NCBI RefSeq assembly: GCF_900177815.1
Contig: NZ_FXAZ01000006.1
Location: 62,001 to 126,000, forward strand
Direction: 5' to 3'
Source: Paenibacillus aquistagni
GTDB taxonomy: Bacteria; Bacillota; Bacilli; Paenibacillales; Paenibacillaceae
Length of the DNA: 64,000 nucleotides
Shown here: positions 52,459-60,925 of the stretch, one piece after another
Position numbering within the stretch: position 1 is the first letter of the stretch
How the letters are laid out: the number at the start of each line of letters is the position of its first letter
The notes under the pieces: model-generated
Seen by the model: the letters and a program-made list of their open reading frames with translations, nothing else
Told to the model about the DNA's origin: nothing
Databases searched by the model: none
Program-made: the position numbers and the translations under genes

Positions 52459-53661
52459 TCAAGCGCTTATCCAGCGATACATAAGCTGACCGTCGAGCTC
52501 GATTCGTTCAATATCATTTAATTCGGTAAACAGCAGATCCTGCTTCCAGAAGGAAGCCAGCGAATCGAGATAGGCTGGCTTTAGGATTGGATAATGCTGC
52601 GTGAGCTCTTGTGCGAGCCCGTCAAAATCAAGGAGCTCGCCGTTGCGATCCTTGACTGCCTTCCAAAAATGGTAGCCAGTCGGATAATTGAAGCCTTTCT
52701 CGCATTCCGCCCAATCGTTCAGCCACAAGTGGTACAAGCCGCCCTCGCAGGAGAAGCCTGTCCCGATCTCCTTGGCGATATCCCGCGCCATGCCGTACAG
52801 CTCTTCACGGTATTCATATGAAGGAACAGCTGCCCGGAGAAGCTCCTTGGTTCCGTACTTGAAGTACAGATCATGGAAGGAAGGAACAAGCTCTGGCTGG
52901 AAGGCCTCAAGGCGTGATCGGAACAGCGACCAAGTCAGCGGATTCAGCTTCATCACACCAAAGAAGATATTGCTGGTGCCTGTGTCGGCAATCTCTTGAA
53001 ACAGCTCGCGAATGTTCTTCTCGGTGGCAGACAAGAACGGCACGACAGGATTCACAAAGACAAAAGTAGGGATGCCTGCCGCATTCAATTGCCTTAGTGC
53101 TTCAAGCCGCTTGGCGGTTGAAGGGGACTTCGGCTCAAGGAATGCCTTGTACGGCTTCTCCTCAGAGGTCGACATCGTAATGCTGATGCCGACCGCGGCT
53201 TTTTGCTGCTCAGCCAATGCCTTGAGGAGATCAATATCTCTCGTGACGAGATCAGACTTGGTCAGGATGGTCACAGGAATCTCATGGGCGACAAAGCGCT
53301 CCAGTACTTGGCGCGTAAGCTTGTACTTGCTCTCAATCGGCTGATAGCAGTCGGTGATGGTGCCAAGATCAACGTACTCTGGAACGTAGTCCTTTTTGCG
53401 CTTCATGGTTCGAATTTGCTTATCGAGTGCTTCTATCGCGTTTTCTTTAACAAATATTTTGGTGCCGAATTCTTGCGGTGTAGCCCCCTCGTTGAATTTG
53501 TGAATGTAGGGGGCATAGCAGTAAGGGCAATCAAAGACGCAGCCGCTGTACAAATTAGCGGTAAGCCTTATGGAATAAGTACGCATTGTAAAGAGCGTTT
53601 CTTTCATTCGATTGAGAAGCGTTTTGCATTCTTTTTCGATATAGTTTACGGGTGTTGTCAT
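52459..53661 (-). CDS. Radical SAM enzyme, SPL-like family
   Basis: The 400-residue protein has the Fe4S4 motif CVFDCPYCYA (Cys about 41, 45, 48) of the spore-photoproduct-lyase-like radical SAM group, followed by a TIM-barrel pattern: YVDLGTITDCYQPIESKYKLTR, ITILTKSDLVTRDIDLLKALAEQ and VVPFLSATEKNI. No SPASM-type C-terminal cysteine cluster is evident. It lies 45 bp before the 62-residue gene and 38 bp after the first radical SAM gene. It is likely to catalyse a radical step on the operon's product; repair of DNA is an alternative suggested by the family name, less so by context. Confidence 0.85.
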   Translation of the reverse strand: MTTPVNYIEKECKTLLNRMKETLFTMRTYSIRLTANLYSGCVFDCPYCYAPYIHKFNEGATPQEFGTKIFVKENAIEALDKQIRTMKRKKDYVPEYVDLGTITDCYQPIESKYKLTRQVLERFVAHEIPVTILTKSDLVTRDIDLLKALAEQQKAAVGISITMSTSEEKPYKAFLEPKSPSTAKRLEALRQLNAAGIPTFVFVNPVVPFLSATEKNIRELFQEIADTGTSNIFFGVMKLNPLTWSLFRSRLEAFQPELVPSFHDLYFKYGTKELLRAAVPSYEYREELYGMARDIAKEIGTGFSCEGGLYHLWLNDWAECEKGFNYPTGYHFWKAVKDRNGELLDFDGLAQELTQHYPILKPAYLDSLASFWKQDLLFTELNDIERIELDGQLMYRWISA

Positions 53662-53699
53662 GATGGGAGCTCCTTACGACATAGTAGTTAGATGGTTAT

Positions 53700-55025
53700 T
53701 TAGCGCACGACAGCTGGCTCGGGAACTTGAATGCTGGCAAATTGCGCTTGAATCATGCTGAGTTCAGCATGGTCAGCAGCCGAGATATAGGTAGAGCTGT
53801 CGATGTAAAGCGGGCAAGCTGGATCCACGCTGTCCATCGCCTCAAGCAGCTGCTCCTTCGTGACCTCTTTGCTCTTAAGCTGGAAGTTGCTTCGAATATG
53901 ATTGGCCGCTGCCGCAATTCGGTTGCCGCCCGAGCAGGCTGCATCGCAGCCTTTGCAGCGAATATCCTTTCGGCAATAGCTGTCAATGATATCTTGTATG
54001 CCGCCATGCTCTTTCAGAATAGACTCAAAGGTCACATCGTCATCGAGCAGAGAGGACTTGGCCAGCTTGTCCCAAGGGTCCACGGTGCACCACGGGTCGA
54101 AGAAGATTCTGCCGACAGGATCGATGCCAAGCGAGGCTTTGCGATCAGGGTTGCCGAGATTGCTCTCCGAATACGTGTTGACGCCAAGCAGAAGTGATGT
54201 ATAGATCGATTCTATGGAGTGATGGAGATGGACGTTCATGCCGAGTTCTTGATTGGTCTCTACGATTTGGACAAGCAGCTTGAAGTAGTCGCTTGGAGAA
54301 GGGAGCAGTTGATCCTTGTCCCAGAACCTTCCAACCTGCATAGCTCGGTGCACGCTGTAGTTCTGGATGCCTTCTTGATTCAAATAGCGCATAAGAGCGG
54401 GGATTTCTGCGAGATTGTTTTTGGTAGGGACTGTTGTAATATCGAGCTTGGACTTCAGTGTAGGGACTTGAAGCATCTCACGAATCAGATTCATGGAACG
54501 TTCAAAGGAGTTGCCGCCTTCGACGGTTCTGCGCCACTTGTTATGGTACTGCTCCATGCCGTCAATCGAGATGCCAATATACGAGACGTAAGGATCGATG
54601 TCCAGCATATCTTCGATTGCTGCTCGTGTTCCGTTGGTGTTCATCCCCACCGAATCTCGACCAAACATGTCACAAGCGATTCGCAGAATCTCTTTCCAGT
54701 CTGGACGGAGGGTCAGCTCACCGCCGCCGAAGTCGATAAAGAAGTCGAGACCTGGCTTCGTGTCTAAATACTGCTTGATCTTCTCTAGCACGGATACAAT
54801 ATTGGGTAGATCGGAACCGTGCTGATCAATCGTTATCTCCCTCCCTTTCTTGTACGCAACAGCGCTTACGCAGCATCCAGGACAAGCCTGATTGCACATG
54901 TACGTTAGATCGTAAACGATGGATAGACCTGTCTTCGATTCGCGCTCATGCAACCTTCTCTTAAGATGCTGCTTCAGCAGTTCTCTTTGTCGATCAGACA
55001 CTTCACTTAAATAATGGAATGACAT
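53700..55025 (-). CDS. Radical SAM enzyme with SPASM-like C-terminus
   Basis: The 441-residue protein has the motif CNQACPGC (about 48-55) and the TIM-barrel pattern FFIDFGGGELTLRP (about 95-108). At the C-terminus, the cysteine cluster CRKDIRCKGCDAAC (about 339-352) suggests additional Fe-S clusters as in SPASM or twitch enzymes that modify peptides. AGGAGGGAAGT precedes the ATG. It is the first gene of the nine-gene operon. SPASM enzymes often act on peptides (sactipeptides, PQQ, mycofactocin), so a peptide substrate is plausible. Confidence 0.85.
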   Translation of the reverse strand: MSFHYLSEVSDRQRELLKQHLKRRLHERESKTGLSIVYDLTYMCNQACPGCCVSAVAYKKGREITIDQHGSDLPNIVSVLEKIKQYLDTKPGLDFFIDFGGGELTLRPDWKEILRIACDMFGRDSVGMNTNGTRAAIEDMLDIDPYVSYIGISIDGMEQYHNKWRRTVEGGNSFERSMNLIREMLQVPTLKSKLDITTVPTKNNLAEIPALMRYLNQEGIQNYSVHRAMQVGRFWDKDQLLPSPSDYFKLLVQIVETNQELGMNVHLHHSIESIYTSLLLGVNTYSESNLGNPDRKASLGIDPVGRIFFDPWCTVDPWDKLAKSSLLDDDVTFESILKEHGGIQDIIDSYCRKDIRCKGCDAACSGGNRIAAAANHIRSNFQLKSKEVTKEQLLEAMDSVDPACPLYIDSSTYISAADHAELSMIQAQFASIQVPEPAVVR

Positions 55026-55099
55026 ACTTCCCTCCTAAGAATAATGAATTCTCAGCTTCGACCTTACTAAAGCTTCAATCTTGAAGTGTAAGTAGAATT

Positions 55100-55318
55100 A
55101 TGAGTGAAGAGTCTAATGATTGGGCTTGCGATGTACATGCTGGATGTTGGGTCATGCGAGTTGTGAATGGAGTTAACACTGAGGAGAACCTAGTAGAATG
55201 TAAAAGGTGGAATGTAGTGTGCTATTCTACTAAGCATTGGTTGGCTGTGAATCGTGCTAGAGACACAAAGTTTAAACGATTAAATCCAATGGTGTGTAAA
55301 AAGGGCGTTGTCAGATAA
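55100..55318 (+). CDS. Doubtful small cysteine-rich open frame
   Basis: This 72-codon frame encodes five Cys and several Trp (DWACDVHAGCWVMRV, then ECKRWNVVCYSTKHW). No ribosome binding site precedes it. It lies opposite the radical SAM operon leader. It could be a peptide gene or chance; I include it only because it neighbours a peptide-modification operon. Confidence 0.2.
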   Translation: MSEESNDWACDVHAGCWVMRVVNGVNTEENLVECKRWNVVCYSTKHWLAVNRARDTKFKRLNPMVCKKGVVR

Positions 55319-55331
55319 GCCAATCGCCCAC
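55297..55331 (-). terminator. Terminator-like hairpin in the leader of the radical SAM operon
   Basis: On the minus strand GGGCGATTG pairs with CAACGCCC and is followed by TTTTTAC. It lies about 270 bp upstream of the first radical SAM gene and could be a leader attenuator or the end of unseen minus-strand transcription. Confidence 0.45.
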
Positions 55332-55649
55332 AACAAGATATAAAAATTGGTAAAACCATCATAATAGAGAAATGTTGCAAATGTCAATTTTATTTTTTGT
55401 AAGTCTGAGGGGAATGTGGTCGGCTTAGTTCATGGTTGATGCTTCTAACGATCGTGTTCTTTATCCCATCAAGTCCTTGATTAAGGTTTCAAGCTTGAAT
55501 TTTAGTGAGCGAAGCAGTCCTTTTAGACTTGTGCCAGCACCCAATGTGATAGAATCATAGATATGACAAATTAGGTGTAATATACTAATAATGATGGTGT
55601 AAAAGTCTTAGCCTTCCTAGCTGAGGAGGGTGTGAGACTGAATTAGATT

Positions 55650-55817
55650 GGTGCGAACCCCAAGTGCACATGAAATCCCTGGGGGATTCGCACTTCGCTC
55701 TACGCAAGGGCTGCGGGCATTTTTGAGCACACATGACATCGTCAATTTGCATGAAAAAGTGTGATTCGCACTATTGGGGCTCTGAGCCCTTGTGCAGCGC
55801 GGCCTCCCAGCGCCGCT
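55650..55817 (+). promoter_or_regulatory. CRISPR leader
   Basis: The sequence before the first repeat has the features of type I-C leaders: GTGCGAACCCC (55651) and GGGGGATTCGCAC (to 55693) form a long palindrome, and TTCGCAC recurs at 55765. The leader side is fixed by the degenerate last repeat at the far end of the array. Confidence 0.7.
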
Positions 55818-56246
55818 GTCGCACCTCACGTAGGTGCGTGGATTGAAATCAAGCTACTAGGTTCGTGTTTATTTCTTTCATACGTCGCACCTCACGTAGG
55901 TGCGTGGATTGAAATTCTACTGGTCGGCGCTCCGTAATCGCACGCTTGTCGCACCTCACGTAGGTGCGTGGATTGAAATAATACAATGAATCCATTGAGG
56001 TCAAAATCTACAGGTCGCACCTCACGTAGGTGCGTGGATTGAAATCATCTAGTTGATTGTTAAACGCGCCATAATTCAGCCCGTCGCACCTCACAGGTGC
56101 GTGGATTGAAATATTTCTCTTGTGCTGATTGTCTCATAGAGTGGCCGTCGCACCTCACGTAGGTGCGTGGATTGAAATATCATAAACCAAGACATCAAAG
56201 CTGGAAGCATAACGTCGCACCTCACGTAGGTGTGGCATTGATTCGG
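55818..56246 (+). CRISPR. CRISPR array, 7 repeats and 6 spacers
   Basis: Repeats of 32 bp start GTCGCACCTCACGTAGGTGC and end GTGGATTGAAAT. They lie at 55818-55849, 55884-55915, 55948-55979, 56014-56045, 56083-56112, 56147-56178 and 56214-56246. Spacers are 34, 32, 34, 37, 34 and 35 bp. Repeat 5 lacks GT in the loop (30 bp), keeping the stem CACCT/AGGTG. Repeat 7 is degenerate after AGGTG, marking the leader-distal end. The repeat type is that of I-C systems, often shared by III-B modules such as the cmr operon that follows. No spacer matched other parts of the window by eye. Confidence 0.95.
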
Positions 56247-56293
56247 TAACACAGACAAATTAGATGTAAATTATGATGAATTGAGGTGTTAAG

Positions 56294-57781
56294 GTGATAG
56301 ATCAAGATGGCAAGAGGCAAGAGTTAAAACAATTGCATGACATCGTAGATAAGGTGTCTCAGCACCGAAGCACGTTACAAGAACGCTATTTCATAAAGGT
56401 GGTAACACCTATGTTTGGGGGAAGCAGTGAGCCTGGTGATGTCGATCCACGTTTCCCGATTCGAAGTGCTTCAATTCGTGGACATTTACGTTTTTGGTGG
56501 CGAGCGACAAGAGGAGCCCGATACGAGACGGCTGAAGAGCTAAGGAAAGTTGAATCAAATATATTTGGCGACACACAACATCCTAGTAAAGTGAAAATAT
56601 GGGTTGATCAACCCATACATAAGCCGCAAAAAATAGAATTCAAGAAACGAGGAGAAGCAGGATATAACGAAGAGCTATCCAATCTCCGCTATGTTTTATT
56701 TCCCTTTGAAAACAAGCTGTCTTCATTGAAAAAGTGCACCAACAAACAATGGAACTCTCAACAGGGTCAGAAAGAAAATGACGATATGTACTATCCCTCG
56801 CATTCGTTTGAACTTTATATCGAATATTTATTGGGAGTAGGGAAGAGTGAAGAGGACCAGCAATTAGAACTGGAAAAATACAAGAAGGAAATTCACGCTG
56901 CACTGTGGGCATGGATCAACTTTGGGGGCATTGGTGCAAGAACACGCAGAGGATGTGGAAGCCTGTATTGTTCACGTTTTTCTATGAAAGAAGACGAGCG
57001 ATTTTACAACCAGCGCGATGTTGAAAAATGGTATAAGGAACACCTGCAAACCTATGGGATTCAATTGCTGTCTGGCAACAAAAGTCGTGAATGGCCGACG
57101 TTATCCAACGAAATCCATCTACAGTTTCATAAACAAGAAATATGGGATGCGTGGTCGAAAACGATAAGAGTCTATCAATTATTTCGTTCTCGCAGACCCT
57201 CAACGAAGGAGACTGGAACCAAACGCCCTGGCAGAAGTTATTGGCCTGAAGCAGATTCCATTCGCAAGTTGACAAACATGCATTCAAACAAGCATAAGGA
57301 GCTGCTGACGATATCCCGTTCAGATGACCAAGAATATGCGTTTCCAAGAGCTGTTTTTGGATTGCCCATCATTACGAAATTCACAGGAGAAAATGGTGCA
57401 GGGAACAGGGAACCTTATACCACTCAGTTGACTCCTGGGGGGAAGGAGAAAGCAAGGCTTGCTTCTCCGCTCATTACGAAAGCAATTGCAGTAAGTGAAC
57501 ATGATGGTCATGGAGCTTTAATCGTATTAAAACAACCCAAAATTGAAGGTCTTGAGTTGTCTCTTGCAGGTGACGAAGCCAAAAATAAGCATAACCAAAC
57601 TCATACATCTTTAATAGAAGCAAAACTGAGGTCGACGGTAATCAACAAGCATCATATCTATGAACCTTCCGTCACATATAAGAATCCGGTTAATAATCCA
57701 ATGGCGAAGCCAGAAGGGATGTATTATTCAGCGCTTGAAGCTTTTTTGAATATTAAGGAGGTCAAAGATTGGAAGAGATAA
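56294..57781 (+). CDS. cmr1: Type III-B RAMP protein Cmr1
   Basis: The 495-residue protein is Cmr1 (Cas7 group). It has the RAMP start YFIKVVTPMFGGSSEPGDVDPRFPIRSASIRGHLRFWWRA (shown by its parts TPMFGG, IRSASIRGHLRFWWR) and the glycine-rich loop GGIGARTRRGCGSLY (about 214-228). It caps the 3' end of the crRNA in the Cmr complex. The GTG start follows GAGGTG, 48 bp after the last repeat. Its end overlaps the cas10 start by 13 bp. Confidence 0.92.
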   Translation: MIDQDGKRQELKQLHDIVDKVSQHRSTLQERYFIKVVTPMFGGSSEPGDVDPRFPIRSASIRGHLRFWWRATRGARYETAEELRKVESNIFGDTQHPSKVKIWVDQPIHKPQKIEFKKRGEAGYNEELSNLRYVLFPFENKLSSLKKCTNKQWNSQQGQKENDDMYYPSHSFELYIEYLLGVGKSEEDQQLELEKYKKEIHAALWAWINFGGIGARTRRGCGSLYCSRFSMKEDERFYNQRDVEKWYKEHLQTYGIQLLSGNKSREWPTLSNEIHLQFHKQEIWDAWSKTIRVYQLFRSRRPSTKETGTKRPGRSYWPEADSIRKLTNMHSNKHKELLTISRSDDQEYAFPRAVFGLPIITKFTGENGAGNREPYTTQLTPGGKEKARLASPLITKAIAVSEHDGHGALIVLKQPKIEGLELSLAGDEAKNKHNQTHTSLIEAKLRSTVINKHHIYEPSVTYKNPVNNPMAKPEGMYYSALEAFLNIKEVKDWKR

Positions 57782-59631
57782 AACCATCACAAAAATTGAT
57801 TATGTTATGCGCTATCGGGCCTGTTCAAGAATTTATTGCGCAAGCTCGAAGAACACGTGACTTGTGGTTTGGCTCCTATTTGCTGTCAGAATTGAGCAAA
57901 GAGGCGGCATTTCAGATTGCGCGTTCTGGAGGAGAGCTTATTTTCCCGTACCTGCGAAATGAAGATACAAGCATAAGTGTCGAAGATGATCAGGCTGTGA
58001 AGAAATTGCGAGTGGCCAACAAAATACTTGCGATTGTAGAAACGGCAGATCCTAAGAGAATAGCGTGGGAAGTGCGTCAATCTGTAACGAAAAAGTGGTT
58101 GGAGTATGCGCGCGATGCGAAAGAACAATTGGGCGCATGCATTAATCAGGGAATGTGGGATCGACAAGTGAAAGACTTGATCGAGTTTCAAGCGGTGTGG
58201 GTTCCTCTTTACAGTGAAGACCAATACCAAGTGGCGCGGGAGAGAGCGGAACAATTGCTCGCTGCACGAAAGACTTTGCGAGACTTCAAGCAGCATGAGA
58301 TCGGAAAATTACGGTTTGGTGAAAAAAAGTCCAGCTTGGACAGCGGACGAGAATCGGTGTTATTTCCTGAGAAAGCCTCTATCTATATGCCATACGGTAT
58401 AAAGGAAAAGGAAAAGTTGGATGCTGTAGCACTTGTTAAAAGGCTCTCCTTCTCTATAACAAATCGAGAAGATAAATTCCCATCTGTATGCGAAATCGCT
58501 TTCAAACATTTTAAAGCAACATTAAAAGAAATTCAGGATAAAGACGAAGAGAATCTCGCCCATAAATGTGTAAAGGAATATTACGCTGCGCTGCATGCAT
58601 TGAGCAGAAGGTTAGAGGATAGGGTGAGGTTTGAGGACAAGGATATTGATTCTTATGACTACCGATTATTTTATGAGAGTCATATTGAGGGTTATATTGT
58701 CGATCATATCGCTGAGCAGATGAGATCCTCATTATCTGAGGTAGAAAAGCAAGAGACGATATCCTATATTAAGCATCATTTGGGGATGTTGGAAGATAAG
58801 TTGAATCGGGATCACATTAACTTGAATCCATATTACGCCTTTTTGGTGGCGGACGGAGATCGAATGGGTGATCTACTTGATACGCTCACGAGCTATCAGG
58901 AGCATCAGAGGGTTAGTGAGCAGCTGTCTCATTTTTCTGTGAGAGCAGAGGCTATTGTTAAAGAGCACAGTGGAGAACTAATCTACAGTGGTGGCGATGA
59001 TGTCATGGCCTATGTGTCTTTAAATGAATTCTTTAAACTATCTGAGTCATTGAGTAGGGAATTCCAACATGTTATGAAGCAGGTAGTGCCTAAAGGCTGT
59101 ACTAAGCCAACCCTTTCTGTTGGAGTGGCTATTGTTCATATGCTCGAACCATTGGAAGATGTGCGAAATCTAGCTAAGCAGGCAGAGCGTATGGCGAAAG
59201 TAAAGAAAGATGAGCTGGCAATTATTTATCAGAAACGCAGCGGTGGAGACCAAATGAGAGTCAGCCTTCCGTTTTCTATCCATCCATGCGAGAGGGTAAA
59301 GGAATTAAGAGATTATTACAGATGGCATTGGATTTCTTCTCAATTTGCTTTTGGGTTACGAGATTTGCATGATCAATATCAGCAAATGTTCGGAACTACT
59401 GGATGGAACCTATCTAGCGATGAACAGCGAGTATTAATTTGGCAAGAAATTGTACGATTAGCCTTGAAAAAGGCTCCTTCAAATGAGATCAAACCGGATA
59501 TAGAACAAAAAGTGCTGCCTTATTTGAAAAAAATATATGAGACACAGGGCGAGGCAATGAAGCAGTTGAAGATGCTGGCTGAGCTGGTGATCCTAGCAGT
59601 CACTTTGGAGAAGGCAGGTAATAACCAATGA
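57769..59631 (+). CDS. cmr2: Type III-B Cas10 (Cmr2), HD-less, with intact GGDD cyclase
   Basis: The 620-residue large subunit lacks the N-terminal HD nuclease domain (it starts with LIMLCAIGPVQEFIAQARRTRDLWFGSYLLSELSK, shown by GPVQEFIAQARRTRDLWFGS). It carries two palm domains; the second contains YSGGDDVMAY with GGDD at 408-411, the site that makes cyclic oligoadenylates from ATP. The start is a TTG behind AAGGAGG. Without HD, ssDNA cutting is unlikely and signalling is the expected output. A CARF effector is not seen in the window. Confidence 0.93.
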   Translation: MEEIKPSQKLIMLCAIGPVQEFIAQARRTRDLWFGSYLLSELSKEAAFQIARSGGELIFPYLRNEDTSISVEDDQAVKKLRVANKILAIVETADPKRIAWEVRQSVTKKWLEYARDAKEQLGACINQGMWDRQVKDLIEFQAVWVPLYSEDQYQVARERAEQLLAARKTLRDFKQHEIGKLRFGEKKSSLDSGRESVLFPEKASIYMPYGIKEKEKLDAVALVKRLSFSITNREDKFPSVCEIAFKHFKATLKEIQDKDEENLAHKCVKEYYAALHALSRRLEDRVRFEDKDIDSYDYRLFYESHIEGYIVDHIAEQMRSSLSEVEKQETISYIKHHLGMLEDKLNRDHINLNPYYAFLVADGDRMGDLLDTLTSYQEHQRVSEQLSHFSVRAEAIVKEHSGELIYSGGDDVMAYVSLNEFFKLSESLSREFQHVMKQVVPKGCTKPTLSVGVAIVHMLEPLEDVRNLAKQAERMAKVKKDELAIIYQKRSGGDQMRVSLPFSIHPCERVKELRDYYRWHWISSQFAFGLRDLHDQYQQMFGTTGWNLSSDEQRVLIWQEIVRLALKKAPSNEIKPDIEQKVLPYLKKIYETQGEAMKQLKMLAELVILAVTLEKAGNNQ

Positions 59632-60923
59632 ACGGTATAAAAGTACGGCCTATAGATCCCTTGATGATTAGAGATGGCAGGCCATTTGAAGCAGTTCCTG
59701 GTGCAAGAGCACATACGATGACCGATATAATGCCTAGCGTTTTAGCCGGTTCCATACGAACTTTGCTCGGCAAGCTTAATGCTGGCTCAGGATCAATGAA
59801 GGACACCTTCAATCACCCTCATAATAGGAATATTCATCGAATTAAAGTTCGAGGGCCACTTTATGAATACAAGGGAATGATTTATTATCCGATCCCTCAG
59901 GATGTGAGCTTTTATAAAGAAAAAGACAGCGGAGATTTGTGTGTCAGTATACGCAGGCCTATCATGATGAATGAAGGGGAAGGGTACTATGGTACTGGAA
60001 GAAACGGGCTGCACGAGCAGATGTGGCCGGCGTTAAGTGCATATAAACACAAGATGGAGAAGCATGTTCCAGCTTATATGTCATCCGAGTGGATGACAAA
60101 GTGGCTGCGTGATGAATTATCGGAGGCGGATTGGCGTCTTGAGCTAAAGCGTTGGAACGATAGATATAGCCCTTCTCGAATCGCGGAACGTTGTTGTGAC
60201 AGGGACAATCACGCTAAAACGGATAATGAACCAACCGACACTTTCTTGGCAGCCTTTCCTATAGAGGAGAGAGTACATACCGCGATTGAAGCGTGTACTC
60301 GAACGGCCAAAGACAAACATTTATTTTCAACTGAATCTCTTAACTTGCCGGATGAGATGAACTTGCTTGCTGAGGTAGATATACGGTCCGCAGAGATAGC
60401 ATGGCCAGCAGAATTATCCGAGATTCATTCTCTTGGCGGCAAGCGAGGATTAGCGCATTTTTGTGAAATAGTCACCGCAGAACATTGGTCCTGTCCAGAT
60501 GTGATGCTGAATGCAATATCCAGTGCTCAAGACAACCCTTTTATTCGTATGGTGCTTGCCACTCCTTCTTACTTCTCGAAGGGATGGCTGCCAGAAGGGT
60601 TCAATGAACAATTAATTTATGAAAATGCATGGAACACAGGTGTGGATCTACAACTTCGCTGGGCATGTGTACCTCGATGGCAGGCAGTGTCAGGGTTTCA
60701 CAATGCTAGAGGAGAAAAGGCGGTACGTCGAATGGTGCCAGCAGGCAGTGTCTACTTTTTTCAAGTCATAAAGGGTAATGCAAGGGATTTGGTTGAACAA
60801 AAATGGCTGTGTTCAGTATCTGATTCGAATCGCAGAAAAGAGGCTTTTGACAAGGAAGATGGGTTTGGCTTGGCGTTGTGGGGACTCTGGACACCTATGA
60901 ATTTGAATGTGAAAGGAAGTTAG
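59628..60923 (+). CDS. cmr3: Type III-B Cmr3 (Cas5 group)
   Basis: The 431-residue protein starts with the Cmr3 hallmark IKVRPIDPLMIRDGRPFEAVPG (shown by RPIDPLMIRDGRPF) and has the glycine-rich region near PAGSVYFFQVIKG (about 368-380). Cmr3 binds the 5' crRNA tag and joins Cas10. The ATG overlaps the cas10 stop by 4 bp, so the operon is coupled. Confidence 0.9.
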   Translation: MNGIKVRPIDPLMIRDGRPFEAVPGARAHTMTDIMPSVLAGSIRTLLGKLNAGSGSMKDTFNHPHNRNIHRIKVRGPLYEYKGMIYYPIPQDVSFYKEKDSGDLCVSIRRPIMMNEGEGYYGTGRNGLHEQMWPALSAYKHKMEKHVPAYMSSEWMTKWLRDELSEADWRLELKRWNDRYSPSRIAERCCDRDNHAKTDNEPTDTFLAAFPIEERVHTAIEACTRTAKDKHLFSTESLNLPDEMNLLAEVDIRSAEIAWPAELSEIHSLGGKRGLAHFCEIVTAEHWSCPDVMLNAISSAQDNPFIRMVLATPSYFSKGWLPEGFNEQLIYENAWNTGVDLQLRWACVPRWQAVSGFHNARGEKAVRRMVPAGSVYFFQVIKGNARDLVEQKWLCSVSDSNRRKEAFDKEDGFGLALWGLWTPMNLNVKGS

Positions 60924-60925
60924 AT

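Larger units (their letters stand above)
55026..55649. other. Intergenic region between the radical SAM operon and the CRISPR leader
   Basis: About 600 bp hold a minus-strand terminator-like hairpin (55297-55331) and one small doubtful open frame (55100-55318). The rest is AT-rich without clear genes. Promoters for the minus-strand operon must lie here or upstream. Confidence 0.4.

Noticed and set aside
55026-55331. T-box leader for the radical SAM operon
   Set aside because: The terminator-like hairpin is present but the conserved GGTGGNACCGCG-type motif is not.
55314-55358. 46-codon minus-strand frame upstream of the radical SAM operon as precursor gene
   Set aside because: It has no ribosome site, overlaps the terminator-like hairpin, and its sequence shows no leader or core character.
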